DNA of 46,465 nt from Solobacterium sp. GTDB lineage: Bacteria > Bacillota_I > Bacilli_A > Erysipelotrichales > Erysipelotrichaceae. The notes under the pieces are model-generated. The model was given only the letters and a program-made list of their open reading frames with translations, searched no databases and was not told where the DNA came from. The stretch is taken from contig JAFYHC010000096.1 of assembly GCA_017539385.1 (NCBI GenBank), forward strand, positions 1 through 46,465. Direction: 5' to 3'. Positions 6,968-16,139 of the stretch are shown in pieces. Position 1 is the stretch's first letter, and each line of letters begins with the position of its first letter. The translations under genes and the position numbers were made by a program.

Positions 6968-7660
6968 ATGATCGAATGTACTCATGTATATAAGAGATAT
7001 AAAAAAGGAACGAACGCTCTGTATGACATCAATATCCGTGTCGAACAGGGAGAATTCGTTTATATTATCGGGCCGACCGGTTCCGGAAAATCGACACTGA
7101 TCAAGCTGCTGGATGGCGAAGAAGTGCCGACAACGGGAACGATCAAGGTCGTCGGCATCGATGTCGGCAAACTGAAGCGCCGTCAGATCCCGATCTACCG
7201 GCGGAATATCGGCGTCGTGTTCCAGGATTACCGGCTGCTTCCGACAAAGACAGTCTTTGAGAATATTTCGTATGCGCTGGAAGTAATCAATATGCGCAAA
7301 TCGCAGGTGGTCAAGCGGACAGAAGAAGTCATGGAAGTCGTTGGTCTGAAGGAGAAGGGAAATGCATTCCCGCATGAACTGTCCGGCGGACAGCAGCAGC
7401 GTGTTGCCATTGCCCGTGCCATTGCCAACCGGCCGAAAGTGCTGATCGCAGACGAGCCGACCGGAAACCTGGACCCGGCAAAGTCGGATGACATCATGTA
7501 TCTGCTGGAAAAGATCAACCGCGAATACGGGACAACGATCCTGATGGTTACGCACGATCTGACCCTGGTCAATAAGCACCGCAAACGCACGGTACTGCTG
7601 GACCATGGCCATATCAATGCCGACCTTGCGGAAGGAGGCTATGTACAGCATGATCAGTAG
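6968..7660 (+). CDS. ftsE: Cell division ATP-binding protein FtsE
   Basis: A 230-residue ABC ATPase on the cytoplasmic face that pairs with FtsX and couples ATP hydrolysis to activation of a peptidoglycan hydrolase outside the cell. Walker A is GPTGSGKS, the signature LSGGQQQR, and Walker B VLIADEPTGNLD, with the H-loop in MVTHD. FtsE-typical features include FQDYRLLPTKTVFENI. Length is usual for the family. The start at 6968 follows CAGGAGGG. It is the first gene of ftsE-ftsX-M23; the 3' end overlaps ftsX by about 11 nt, and the next gene encodes the probable hydrolase partner. Confidence 0.96.
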   Translation: MIECTHVYKRYKKGTNALYDINIRVEQGEFVYIIGPTGSGKSTLIKLLDGEEVPTTGTIKVVGIDVGKLKRRQIPIYRRNIGVVFQDYRLLPTKTVFENISYALEVINMRKSQVVKRTEEVMEVVGLKEKGNAFPHELSGGQQQRVAIARAIANRPKVLIADEPTGNLDPAKSDDIMYLLEKINREYGTTILMVTHDLTLVNKHRKRTVLLDHGHINADLAEGGYVQHDQ

Positions 7661-8546
7661 AATCATTAAAGAAGGCTTCCGCGGTGTCGGACGCCACTGG
7701 GCAATGTCGTTGTACAGTGCCATTGCCGTTACGATCACTCTGCTGATCATCAGCCTGTTCCTCATGTTTTCTGCCAATGTGCGCCGCTTTACACAGAATG
7801 TAGAACAGAGCGTGCAGATCTATGCCGGTATCGATTATGACTATGAAACACCGGAAAAGATGGCACAGATCAAACAGTCGATCCTGAAGATCGACGGTGT
7901 CCGCCAGGTTACGTATTACAGTAAGGAAGAAGAACTGGAATACTGGCTGGACAGCTTTGATGATGAAGCCATCAAAGAGATCTATGCACCGGATGATGAA
8001 TACAATCCGATGCATGCGGCATTCTATATTGAGACGGAAGAAGGCACGCGCATTCAGCCGGTCGCAGAAGCCGTCGGAAAGATCGAAGGCGTTGACAAGG
8101 TCAACTATGGCGGTGAAAGCACACTGTCGCTTGTACATGCGATGGGATCGGTGCGCCGAGGCGGTCTGATCATCGTTGCGGCATTGAGCCTGCTGGCAAT
8201 CTTCCTGATCCAGAATACGATCCAGCTGACGATCATGGCGCGGGAAGATGAAATCAAGATCATGCAGTATGTCGGCGCAAATAACCGGTTTATCCGTATG
8301 CCGTTTTTGATGGAAGGCATCCTGATCGGCATCATGGGATCGGTGATCCCGATTATTGTAACGATCTGGAGCTATCACTATCTGTATAAACTGACCGGCG
8401 GAATCATGCTTTCCAGCATGTTCCGGATGGTGCAGCCGATGCCGTTTGTTCTGTATGTATCCGGAATCTTACTGCTGATCGGCATTCTGGTCGGTCTGGT
8501 GGGCAGTTTCCTCTCTGTAACAAAGAGACTGAGGACCAGACGATGA
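7650..8546 (+). CDS. ftsX: Cell division permease-like protein FtsX
   Basis: A 298-residue membrane partner of FtsE. After a short cytoplasmic tail (ISRIIKEGFRGVGRHW) comes TM1 at about residues 20-42, then an extracellular loop of about 125 residues that in the family binds the hydrolase coiled coil, then three more TM segments in the C-terminal half (FtsX/MacB core), with IMQYVGANNRFIRMPFLMEG between them. ATG at 7650 lies 11 nt after GGAGG; ATG at 7641 lies only 2 nt after it, so the exact start is uncertain. It overlaps ftsE upstream and the M23 gene downstream (ATGA), showing tight coupling. Confidence 0.95.
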   Translation: MISRIIKEGFRGVGRHWAMSLYSAIAVTITLLIISLFLMFSANVRRFTQNVEQSVQIYAGIDYDYETPEKMAQIKQSILKIDGVRQVTYYSKEEELEYWLDSFDDEAIKEIYAPDDEYNPMHAAFYIETEEGTRIQPVAEAVGKIEGVDKVNYGGESTLSLVHAMGSVRRGGLIIVAALSLLAIFLIQNTIQLTIMAREDEIKIMQYVGANNRFIRMPFLMEGILIGIMGSVIPIIVTIWSYHYLYKLTGGIMLSSMFRMVQPMPFVLYVSGILLLIGILVGLVGSFLSVTKRLRTRR

Positions 8547-10045
8547 AACGGGCAATACGGGCGTTTCTGGCGCTTGTGCTGGCTATGTGCTGCCTGACGG
8601 TGCGCCCAAAGGCAGAGCCGGATTATACCGATACCGGATACTGGTCCAAAAAGTGTGCGAACTATCAGAGTCTCAGTGAGGCAGATGTGACCGCATGCAA
8701 GGCATATGTGCAGTATCAGATCAGTCAGAACAATACCAAGCTGAAAGAGATCGAAGGGAAGCGTTCCGAGATCTCTTCCAATATCCAGAAATACGCTGCC
8801 CAGGTAGCAGAATACCAGGCACAGGCAGATGAAAAGCAGACCGAGATCAATGCCATAGAGACAAAGATCCAGTCCAAACAGGCTGAAATCGATGCCACGC
8901 AGCAGAAGATCGATACCAAGGAACTGGAGATCGAAGAAAAGCAGACAGAGATCGATGCCAAGGTCAAAGAGATCGATGACCGCCAGGCAGATGTGGATGT
9001 GATCCGTGAAAAACTGCGGGAACGCATGGTTTCCACACAGCCGTTCATGCGCGTGAACCGGTATCTGGATATCCTGATGGGAGCGGAATCATTCTCACAA
9101 CTGCTGCGAATGACAGAAGGCGTGATCGCCATCAGTGAATACGACAACCATATTATGGATGAACTGCACAAGCTGATCGACCTTCTGAATGAAGTAAAGG
9201 CGCAATTGGAAACCGCCAAGGCGGAAATGGAGAAGGCAAAAGAAGAACTGGAAGGCATCCGTCAGGAACTGGTTGCCCAGCAGGATGAGATGGAAGTGCA
9301 GAAGGGAGAACTCGTTGCCCAGCAGGGAGAACTTCTGAATCTGAAATACGAAGCACAGGTCATTGAGGAAGAATACCGCAAGCAGAAGGCAGAACTGGAA
9401 GCACAGGGAAACCGCTATGCGTCCAATATCAGCGGTCTGAATGACCTGATGAAAGAAATTGCCAAGGCCGGCGGAATGGATGCGATCACATCGTCCAACG
9501 GCTGGGTATTCCCGGTTCCGGGATCTGTGCGCAGTGCCGGTACATGGTACTATGGCGGCGGCGGTGTGCATCTGGGATATGACTTTGCTGCACCGGTCGG
9601 CACATCGATCTATGCGGTCGGCAACGGCATCGTCATCAACCGTGCAGACGGCTGTCCGTATGGCTATCTTGGCAGCACATGCGGTTCGCAATACGGCGGA
9701 AGCAGCGGCGGCGGCAACCAGGTGTACCTTCTGACGACCGTCAACGGCAGTCTGTATGCGGTCAAATATCTGCATATGCTGGCAGGGATGCCGATCCGCA
9801 ACGGTACGATCGTAGCAGCGGGAGACCTCGTCGGCAAAGTCGGTTCATCCGGCAACAGCACCGGACCGCACTGCCATATCGAAGTATTCTATCTGGGCAA
9901 TGCGTCCAATTTCTCAAACTATGCACAGACATGGAACGGTGATCTGGCATTCGGCTGCGGCTGGGGATATGCCGCATTGTCAAGACGCTGTGAAAGCGGC
10001 GTCGGAGCACCATGCCGGATCCGTCCGGAGAGTGTATTCAACTAA
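8543..10045 (+). CDS. Secreted coiled-coil M23 peptidoglycan endopeptidase, FtsEX partner
   Basis: A 500-residue exported hydrolase of the EnvC/PcsB plan. The signal peptide is about residues 1-24. A long coiled coil at about 45-310 is rich in EKQTEI-type repeats, and the M23/LytM domain at about 320-500 has zinc ligands His343 and Asp347 (HLGYD) and His443/His445 (HCH). The gene begins on the ftsX stop codon (ATGA), so the three genes form one operon, and the product is the probable target that FtsEX activates. The C-terminal domain closely resembles that of the protein at 4322-5962, down to the CRIRPESVFN/CRVRPETIFY ending, but the Pro/Thr linker is absent. The FtsX partnership is inferred from family knowledge and gene order. 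Confidence 0.93.
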   Translation: MKRAIRAFLALVLAMCCLTVRPKAEPDYTDTGYWSKKCANYQSLSEADVTACKAYVQYQISQNNTKLKEIEGKRSEISSNIQKYAAQVAEYQAQADEKQTEINAIETKIQSKQAEIDATQQKIDTKELEIEEKQTEIDAKVKEIDDRQADVDVIREKLRERMVSTQPFMRVNRYLDILMGAESFSQLLRMTEGVIAISEYDNHIMDELHKLIDLLNEVKAQLETAKAEMEKAKEELEGIRQELVAQQDEMEVQKGELVAQQGELLNLKYEAQVIEEEYRKQKAELEAQGNRYASNISGLNDLMKEIAKAGGMDAITSSNGWVFPVPGSVRSAGTWYYGGGGVHLGYDFAAPVGTSIYAVGNGIVINRADGCPYGYLGSTCGSQYGGSSGGGNQVYLLTTVNGSLYAVKYLHMLAGMPIRNGTIVAAGDLVGKVGSSGNSTGPHCHIEVFYLGNASNFSNYAQTWNGDLAFGCGWGYAALSRRCESGVGAPCRIRPESVFN

Positions 10046-10051
10046 ACAGTG

Positions 10052-10085
10052 AGAGTTTCGATGATTCGGAATCGAAACTCTTTTC
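10052..10085 (+). terminator. Terminator of ftsEX-M23 operon
   Basis: AGAGTTTCGAT and ATCGAAACTCT form a perfect 11-bp stem with an 8-nt loop, followed by TTTTC. Confidence 0.9.
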
Positions 10086-10106
10086 AAAAAGAGCGGAGGG
10101 CTGATC

Positions 10107-11657
10107 ATGAGCCATTACAAAGATGATCCGGAAACAAAAGAAACCTATGAAGATACAAAGACAATACGCGTCAGAAGGCATCTGTGGCCGGAGGAAGTAG
10201 AACTGATCGAAACGCGCAGAAAGCTGAAAGCATCCCGCATCATTGCATGTGCTGCGGCTGTGGTCATGCTGGTGATGGGATGGCTGCTGGGATCGATCCT
10301 GCCGCTTGCTTCCCTGCGTCCGGTGCAGCAGAATATTTCCACACTGACGCCGATGGATTCCAGCAATAAGATCGCTTCGGTCCTGAAAGTCATGGAGAAC
10401 AACTGGTTCTTCGGACAGGGAATCGAAGATCTTGATGTACGGCTGACCGACCAGGCACTGCGCGGCATTACTTCGAATGAAGAAGATCCGCATACAGAAT
10501 ACATGTCTGCGGAAGAAGTACTGGAATTCACCCAGTCCATCAACCGGAATTTTGTCGGTATCGGCGTACAGTTTCTTTCCGATAACGGCATCAATATGAT
10601 CGAAAAGGTATTCCGCGGTTCTCCGGCTGAAAAAGCAGGAGTACTGTCCGGGGATATCATCCATAAGATCGATGGTGAAATCGCTGACGGCATGAACAGC
10701 GATGAGATCAAAGAGCGTGTCATGGGGGATGAAGGAACGGATGTCACAATCGAATTCCTGCGTCAGGGAGAACCGGTCGTCATCACGATCACCCGCGGTC
10801 AGATCAGCGCCACATCATTTGGCACGGTCCTGGAAGACGGCATCGGCTATCTGGAACTGTATCAGTTCGGCGAAGGCTCCGGCACCGAAGTAAAGGGCTA
10901 TCTGGATGACTTTGTCGAGCAGGGGGTAAGCAGGCTGATCATTGATCTGCGTGACAACGGCGGCGGCTATCTGACAGCGCTTGCGGACATTGCAAGCTTC
11001 TTTGTGCCGAAGGGAACTGTCGTCATGAAACAGGAATACGCTGACGGACAGAAGACGGAAATCCAGGCGCAGGGCGGCATGTATACGAATTTCAATGGGA
11101 TCGTGATCCTGGTCAATAACAACACAGCCAGTGCGTCGGAAGTACTGACCATGGCATTAAAAGAACAGCGGGATGATGTGACAGTCATCGGAACTAAGAC
11201 CTATGGCAAGGGGACCGTGCAGATCACCCATTCATTCAATGACGGGTCTGCGCTCAAATATACGACATCCAAGTGGATCTCTCCCAATGAGGTATGGGTC
11301 AACGGTGTCGGCATCGAACCGGATGAGACGGTCAAACTCCATGATGTCCTCTACCGTTCATTCGGCGGCCTGGAAGAAGGTCAGGTCCTGCAGAAGGATC
11401 AGGTCAGCGAAGCTATTAAAGATGTCCAGCTGAGTCTGGATTATCTTGGCTATGCGCCCGGACGCACCGACGGCTATTTCTCCGAAGGGACAGCAGCGGC
11501 ACTGTCCGCATTCTGCCAGGCATATGAACTGAGCGATAACGGCACGATCGATGAGACCATATACAAGGCATTGTTCTCCGCCGTCAGAAGAGACTGGAGC
11601 CTCAGCCATACGCACGATGTGCAATTGCACCGTGCCCAGGAGGTCCTGCATGGCTGA
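10107..11657 (+). CDS. S41 C-terminal processing protease (CtpB-like) with PDZ and peptidoglycan-binding domains
   Basis: A 516-residue membrane-anchored serine protease acting outside the membrane. A cytoplasmic tail of about 42 residues is followed by one TM helix (about 43-65). A PDZ domain lies at about 150-235 ([13 protein letters not shown]), and the S41 core at about 245-400 has LRDNGGGYL, the nucleophile in TASASEV (Ser342 by alignment with the family, or Ser344) and Lys368 in YGKGTVQ. A C-terminal peptidoglycan-binding domain covers about 435-500. The start follows GGAGGG. It overlaps uvrB by 8 nt. It lies next to the hydrolase operon, so a role in processing envelope proteins is plausible; the substrate is unknown. 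Confidence 0.94.
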   Translation: MSHYKDDPETKETYEDTKTIRVRRHLWPEEVELIETRRKLKASRIIACAAAVVMLVMGWLLGSILPLASLRPVQQNISTLTPMDSSNKIASVLKVMENNWFFGQGIEDLDVRLTDQALRGITSNEEDPHTEYMSAEEVLEFTQSINRNFVGIGVQFLSDNGINMIEKVFRGSPAEKAGVLSGDIIHKIDGEIADGMNSDEIKERVMGDEGTDVTIEFLRQGEPVVITITRGQISATSFGTVLEDGIGYLELYQFGEGSGTEVKGYLDDFVEQGVSRLIIDLRDNGGGYLTALADIASFFVPKGTVVMKQEYADGQKTEIQAQGGMYTNFNGIVILVNNNTASASEVLTMALKEQRDDVTVIGTKTYGKGTVQITHSFNDGSALKYTTSKWISPNEVWVNGVGIEPDETVKLHDVLYRSFGGLEEGQVLQKDQVSEAIKDVQLSLDYLGYAPGRTDGYFSEGTAAALSAFCQAYELSDNGTIDETIYKALFSAVRRDWSLSHTHDVQLHRAQEVLHG

Positions 11658-13623
11658 TCACTTTGAACTGGTATCGGAATTCAAGCCGACCGGCGATCAG
11701 CCCCAGGCAATTGCCCAGCTGGTGGAAGGCCTGCGCCAGGGGAAGAAAGAACAGGTTCTGGAAGGCGCCACCGGCACCGGTAAGACCTTTACAATGGCAA
11801 ACGTGATTCAGCAGATCAATAAGCCGACCCTGATTTTTTCCCACAACAAAACGCTGGCAGGACAGCTATATGCTGAATTTAAAGCGCTGTTTCCGAATAA
11901 CCGGGTAGAATTCTTCGTTTCAAACTTCGACTACTACCAGCCGGAAGCGTATATGCCGAAAAACGACATGTATATCGAAAAGACAGCAGCGATCAATGAA
12001 GAACTGGATATGTTCCGGGAATCGGCTTTGAACTCATTGCTGGAGCGCAGGGATACGATCGTTGTTGCATCGGTCGCGTGCATCTACGCAGCCAGTGATC
12101 CAAAACAATATAAAGACATGTTCTTCACCCTGCGTGTCGGGGAAGAATATGACCGCAATGAACTCATGCGCAAGTTCATCGGTCTGCAGTATACCCGCAA
12201 TGATATCGACCAGACCCGCGGTACGATCCGTGTGCGCGGGGATGTGCTGGATATTACACCGTCGTATACCGACCAGTTCAACATCCGCATTGAGATGTTC
12301 GGGGATGAGATCGACCGCATCAGTGAAGTCGATCCGCTCACCGGCAAAACGATCGAAAGCTATTCGTTCTACAACATCTTCCCGGCCAGCGGCTATGCCC
12401 GCTCCAAGTCGCAGATGATGAAGGCATGCGATGCCATTGAGGCAGAGCTGAAAGAACGGCTGGAATACTTCGAAAAAGAAGGAAAGCCGCTGGAGAAAGA
12501 ACGCCTCGAGCAAAGAACGCTGTTTGATCTGGAATCGCTGCGGGAGAACGGCTATTGTGCGGGAATCGAAAACTATTCCCTGCATATCGACGGACGCGAG
12601 CCGGGCCAGAGACCGTGGAATCTCTTTGATTATTTCCCGAAGGACTTCCTGCTGATCGTCGATGAATCCCATGTATCTCTGCCGCAGATCCGCGGCATGT
12701 ACAACGGTGATCGGCAGCGGAAAGAAGTTCTGGTGCAGTATGGATTCCGTCTGCCGTCAGCTTTGGACAACCGGCCGATGCGCTTCGATGAATTTGAACA
12801 GCTGGTGCCGCAGGTCATCTACTGCAGTGCCACGCCGGGTGATTATGAACTGGATCATACGAACCATGAAGTCGTGGAACAGATCATCCGTCCGACCGGA
12901 CTGCTGGATCCGAAGATCACCGTCAAGCCGACGCTGGGACAGATCGATGATATCTGCGAACAGCTGGACAAACGCATCGCTGCCGGAGAACGTGCACTGA
13001 TCACAACGCTGACTGTACGCATGGCAGAGGATCTGACAGAGTATCTCAAACAGAGAAACTACAGCGTTGCCTATCTGCATCATGAGATGAAAACACTGGA
13101 ACGTACGGAGATCATCCGTGATCTGCGTCTGGGCAAAGTTGATGCCATCATCGGCATCAACCTGCTGAGAGAAGGTCTGGATATTCCGGAAGTATCCCTC
13201 ATATGCATTCTGGATGCGGATAAGGAAGGCTTCCTGCGTTCAGAGCGTTCACTGATCCAGACAATTGGACGTGCAGCACGAAACGAACATGGTGAAGTCA
13301 TCATGTATGCGGATATGATCACGGATTCCATGAACAAGGCAATCACCGAGACCAACCGCCGCCGTGCGATCCAGGAAGCATATAACAAAGACCACGGCAT
13401 CGTTCCGCATACAGTCGTCAAGGCAGTCGCCGATGCGATCCATGGCAAGGAAACGCAGGAAATGGCACGTGAATACATGCGGAAGAAAAACCGCATGAGT
13501 GCAAAGGACAAAGAGCAGATGATACGCGATCTCGAAGCAGAGATGCGTGAAGCAGCCCGTTCGCTTGACTTTGAACGGGCAGCCGAACTTCGCGATATGA
13601 TCTTTGAACTGAAATCAGAATAG
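11650..13623 (+). CDS. uvrB: UvrABC system protein B
   Basis: A 657-residue DNA damage-recognition helicase of nucleotide excision repair; it loads with UvrA and recruits UvrC. Walker A is EGATGTGKT, the beta-hairpin region [15 protein letters not shown] follows, helicase motifs include [15 protein letters not shown] and [13 protein letters not shown], and the C-terminal UVR motif is [16 protein letters not shown]. Full length for the family. ATG at 11650 is preceded by AGGAGGT with 5-nt spacing; the open frame reaches 99 nt further upstream, but that part lies inside the protease gene. uvrA does not follow here, unlike in many Bacillota; a bidirectional terminator does. Confidence 0.97.
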   Translation: MADHFELVSEFKPTGDQPQAIAQLVEGLRQGKKEQVLEGATGTGKTFTMANVIQQINKPTLIFSHNKTLAGQLYAEFKALFPNNRVEFFVSNFDYYQPEAYMPKNDMYIEKTAAINEELDMFRESALNSLLERRDTIVVASVACIYAASDPKQYKDMFFTLRVGEEYDRNELMRKFIGLQYTRNDIDQTRGTIRVRGDVLDITPSYTDQFNIRIEMFGDEIDRISEVDPLTGKTIESYSFYNIFPASGYARSKSQMMKACDAIEAELKERLEYFEKEGKPLEKERLEQRTLFDLESLRENGYCAGIENYSLHIDGREPGQRPWNLFDYFPKDFLLIVDESHVSLPQIRGMYNGDRQRKEVLVQYGFRLPSALDNRPMRFDEFEQLVPQVIYCSATPGDYELDHTNHEVVEQIIRPTGLLDPKITVKPTLGQIDDICEQLDKRIAAGERALITTLTVRMAEDLTEYLKQRNYSVAYLHHEMKTLERTEIIRDLRLGKVDAIIGINLLREGLDIPEVSLICILDADKEGFLRSERSLIQTIGRAARNEHGEVIMYADMITDSMNKAITETNRRRAIQEAYNKDHGIVPHTVVKAVADAIHGKETQEMAREYMRKKNRMSAKDKEQMIRDLEAEMREAARSLDFERAAELRDMIFELKSE

Positions 13624-13635
13624 GTGTACACAAAT

Positions 13636-13669
13636 AAAGGCCTTACCACAAATGTGATAAGACCTTTTT
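13636..13669. terminator. Bidirectional terminator between uvrB and convergent gene
   Basis: AAAGGCCTTACCACA pairs with TGTGATAAGACCTTT (13 of 15 positions), with T-runs on both strands, serving uvrB (+) and the minus-strand gene ending at 13675. Confidence 0.85.
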
Positions 13670-13674
13670 GTTTC

Positions 13675-13956
13675 TCAGGAATGTTCGCGGCGAATCTTTT
13701 CGATCTCTTTCATCGCCTTCTCTGTAAACCACAGGTGTCCTTCCCCCATGCCGTAGATCTGTGCTTCGATGATCCATCCGTCTTTCTTCAGCAATTCATT
13801 CAGTTCATCGATATCAGACTGTCGGTCTTTGCCGTTGATATCACCGACATCAAACCACAGTTCATTTGGATCGTGTTCTTCCGCCTTGCCCTGTCTGGCA
13901 ATAAACATTTCAGCAAGATCCCGGAAATACTCTTCTTTCGTGATGCCGAAAATCAT
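13675..13956 (-). CDS. Hypothetical acidic protein, 93 residues
   Basis: A soluble, highly charged protein beginning MIFGITKEEYFRDLAEMF. An acidic middle (DVGDINGKDRQSDIDELNELLKKDG) is followed by WIIEAQIYGMGEGHLWFTEKAM. The family is not recognised. The start lies 3 nt after the stop of the small membrane gene on the same strand, with AAAGG nearby, so the two form an operon. The last 9 nt before the bidirectional terminator contain nothing else. No function can be assigned. Confidence 0.7.
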   Translation of the reverse strand: MIFGITKEEYFRDLAEMFIARQGKAEEHDPNELWFDVGDINGKDRQSDIDELNELLKKDGWIIEAQIYGMGEGHLWFTEKAMKEIEKIRREHS

Positions 13957-13959
13957 AGG

Positions 13960-14157
13960 TCAGCTGCCTTTTTTTCTGTTTTCCAAAACCGTATCTATTA
14001 CTGCCCATGCAAATAACGCGATGGCAGCCCAGAAGACGATCTTGATCAGAAGTCCGATCACACCCAGAATCGCCGGAACGATCAAACCAAGCACACGCAT
14101 GCAAAGCCAGACCGCTGCCAGAATGAGTGCGGCTTTTTTAACAGTTTCGATATTCAT
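13960..14157 (-). CDS. Small membrane protein, 65 residues
   Basis: It begins MNIETVKKAALIL and has two hydrophobic helices (about residues 8-35 and 36-58) with few charges, then ENRKKGS. A topology of two TM helices with both ends inside is likely. AAGGAG lies upstream of ATG 14157 with somewhat long spacing (about 11 nt). It is followed after 3 nt by the acidic hypothetical gene. The family is not recognised. Confidence 0.65.
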   Translation of the reverse strand: MNIETVKKAALILAAVWLCMRVLGLIVPAILGVIGLLIKIVFWAAIALFAWAVIDTVLENRKKGS

Positions 14158-14275
14158 AGTCTGTCTGTCTCCTTTCCGGTACATATTTAAAATACTACGT
14201 GCAAAAAGGAATGCAAACAACAAAATATGCAGTACATGCGTGAAAAAAGAAGCGCGTGCCCCCCATGCATATGCT

Positions 14276-14292
14276 ATATTAGTGATTAATAT
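14276..14292. promoter_or_regulatory. AT-rich palindrome before aminotransferase-Lrp operon
   Basis: ATATTA-N5-TAATAT is a perfect palindrome overlapping a -10-like TATATT (14275-14280), 19 nt before the aminotransferase start. Its size and AT-richness suit an Lrp/AsnC operator, and the operon encodes such a regulator, so autoregulation is plausible but unproven. Confidence 0.4.
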
Positions 14293-14310
14293 CGTAACGG
14301 GAGGTGGCCT

Positions 14311-15489
14311 ATGGATTATGACAAGCTTCTGACAAAACGTGCCAGGGAAATGCGTCCGTCCGGAATCCGCAAATTCTTTGATCTTGTGGCAGAGATGCCG
14401 GAATGCATCTCACTGGGTGTTGGTGAACCGGACTTCCAGACACCATGGGATATCCGTGATGCGGCGATTCATTCGCTTGAAAGAGGCCGTACCAAATATA
14501 CGGCCAATGCCGGTCTGAAGGGACTGCGCGAAGAGATCTGCCGGTACATGCACCGAAAATATAATATTCCGGCACAGGTCAATGAAGTATTTGTGACCGT
14601 AGGCGGCAGTGAAGCCATTGATCTGGCGATCCGGGCACTGGTGGAAGAGGGCGACGAAGTGATCATCTGTGAACCGTGCTATGTATCGTATGAACCGATC
14701 ACAACGCTGACCGGCGGTGTACCGGTGCATATTGCGGCACGGGAAGAAAATGACTTCCGTGTGCAGGCAGACGAGATCGAAGCGGCGATCACACCGCGGA
14801 CAAAGATGCTTGTGCTGGCATATCCGAATAACCCGACCGGAGCGGTATTGCGGCATGAGGATCTGGAAGCCATTGCCGAAGTGGTAAAGCGGCATGATCT
14901 GATCGTATTATCGGATGAGATCTATGCGGAGCTGGTCTACAACGGCAGGCATGAATCGATTGCATCGCTTCCGGGCATGTATGAGCGCACGATCACGATC
15001 AATGGTTTCTCCAAGGCATTCTCCATGACCGGGTGGCGTCTTGGCTATGCGGTCGGCCCAAAGCCGATCATCGACATCATGATCAAGATCCACCAGAGCT
15101 GCATCATGGCTGCGCCGACCACCAGCCAGTATGCCGGTATTGTGGCATTGCGTGACTGTGACGACGATGTGGAACATATGCGCAGGGAATACGATATCCG
15201 CCGCAAGTTCTGCGTGCGCAAGCTGAATGAAATGGGCCTGCATACATTTGAACCGTTCGGGGCATTCTATGTCTTCCCGGACATCTCTTCCAGCGGAATG
15301 AGCAGCGATGAATTCTGCGAGAAGCTGCTGGAACGCAAACATGTGGCAATTGTGCCGGGAACGGCATTTGGCGCATGCGGGGAAGGCTTTGCCCGCATCA
15401 GCTATGCCTACAGCATCGACCATCTGCGCGAAGCCATGAAGCGCATTGAAGAATTCCTGAAAGAACTGAAGGAGGAACAGAACTCATGA
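14311..15489 (+). CDS. PLP-dependent class I/II aminotransferase
   Basis: A 392-residue fold-type I aminotransferase, cytoplasmic, that moves an amino group between an amino acid and a keto acid. It shows GVGEPDFQTP near the N-terminus, YPNNPTG at about 171-177, SDEIYAELVY, and the PLP Lys235 in SKAFSMTGWR. A substrate-binding Arg is in ARISYA near the C-terminus. It resembles the aspartate/alanine/aromatic (PatA/AlaT/AspC) branch; the exact substrate cannot be read. GGGAGGTG precedes the start. The last codon overlaps the Lrp gene (ATGA), so enzyme and regulator are made together. Confidence 0.93.
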   Translation: MDYDKLLTKRAREMRPSGIRKFFDLVAEMPECISLGVGEPDFQTPWDIRDAAIHSLERGRTKYTANAGLKGLREEICRYMHRKYNIPAQVNEVFVTVGGSEAIDLAIRALVEEGDEVIICEPCYVSYEPITTLTGGVPVHIAAREENDFRVQADEIEAAITPRTKMLVLAYPNNPTGAVLRHEDLEAIAEVVKRHDLIVLSDEIYAELVYNGRHESIASLPGMYERTITINGFSKAFSMTGWRLGYAVGPKPIIDIMIKIHQSCIMAAPTTSQYAGIVALRDCDDDVEHMRREYDIRRKFCVRKLNEMGLHTFEPFGAFYVFPDISSSGMSSDEFCEKLLERKHVAIVPGTAFGACGEGFARISYAYSIDHLREAMKRIEEFLKELKEEQNS

Positions 15490-15974
15490 ACGGAATGTTG
15501 TTACTGCATTATCTGGAAAAAGACGCAAGACGCTCGGTAACCGATCTTGCGGATATTCTGGGTGAAAGTGAAAAGGATATACAGAGCCAGATCCGCTATC
15601 TGGAAGACAACAAGATCATCGTCGGCTATCATACGGTGATCAACTGGGACCGTGCCAACAACGATCATGTGGACGCGATCATCGAAGTCTCCGCCAAGCC
15701 GGAGCGGGATTCCGGATACGACAAGATCGCAGAGCGCATTGCCAAATTCCCGGAAGTCACGGATATGTATCTGATGAGCGGCAAGTCGGAATTCTTCGTC
15801 AGTGTCAGCGGCAGAACGATGCGGGAAGTATCGGACTTCGTCGGACAGAAGCTGGCGCCGATCGACGGCGTACAGGCAACTGTCACCTGCTTCGTGCTGA
15901 AGACATATAAACGCGACGGCGTCCTGATGGAATTTGAACAGGAAGAGGATGACCGTCAGCTGGTCACTCCGTAA
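15486..15974 (+). CDS. Lrp/AsnC family transcriptional regulator
   Basis: A 162-residue regulator. The N-terminal winged helix-turn-helix spans about residues 5-55 (SVTDLADILGESEKDIQSQIRYLEDNKII); the C-terminal RAM/AsnC effector domain covers about 70-150 and probably binds an amino acid and mediates oligomers. The gene starts on the aminotransferase stop codon. Regulators of this layout often control the enzyme gene beside them and themselves; a palindrome at 14276-14292 is a candidate site. The ligand is unknown. Confidence 0.93.
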   Translation: MNGMLLLHYLEKDARRSVTDLADILGESEKDIQSQIRYLEDNKIIVGYHTVINWDRANNDHVDAIIEVSAKPERDSGYDKIAERIAKFPEVTDMYLMSGKSEFFVSVSGRTMREVSDFVGQKLAPIDGVQATVTCFVLKTYKRDGVLMEFEQEEDDRQLVTP

Positions 15975-15981
15975 TAAAGCC

Positions 15982-16002
15982 AAAGACCCTGCGGGGTCTT
16001 TT
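15982..16002 (+). terminator. Terminator after Lrp gene
   Basis: AAAGACCC and GGGTCTTT form an 8-bp stem with a 4-nt loop, followed by T residues. Confidence 0.85.
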
Positions 16003-16042
16003 CAAATGCCTGAAAAACAGCCTGCAGAAAGCAAAATTTATG

Positions 16043-16071
16043 TTTACTTGCGTTCGTAAAAATGATAGACT
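16043..16071 (+). promoter_or_regulatory. Probable promoter of rpsF-ssb-rpsR
   Basis: TTTACT (16043-16048) and TAGACT (16066-16071) are separated by exactly 17 nt, about 70 nt upstream of rpsF. Confidence 0.5.
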
Positions 16072-16078
16072 TTTTGGG

Positions 16079-16112
16079 CGAGTGGATAAACTCCGCTCCT
16101 TGCCGGAAACGG
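16079..16112 (+). promoter_or_regulatory. Two-hairpin leader of rpsF (possible S6:S18 regulatory site)
   Basis: After the promoter the mRNA can fold GAGTGGA/TCCGCTC (7 bp, loop TAAAC) and then GCCG-GAAA-CGGC with a GNRA loop, shortly before the ribosome binding site. Leaders of rpsF operons in many bacteria bind the S6-S18 pair for feedback control. The position and CCG-containing hairpin fit that idea; I could not check the consensus. Confidence 0.4.
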
Positions 16113-16139
16113 CCGTTAGACCAGAAGGAGGTGTACAAA

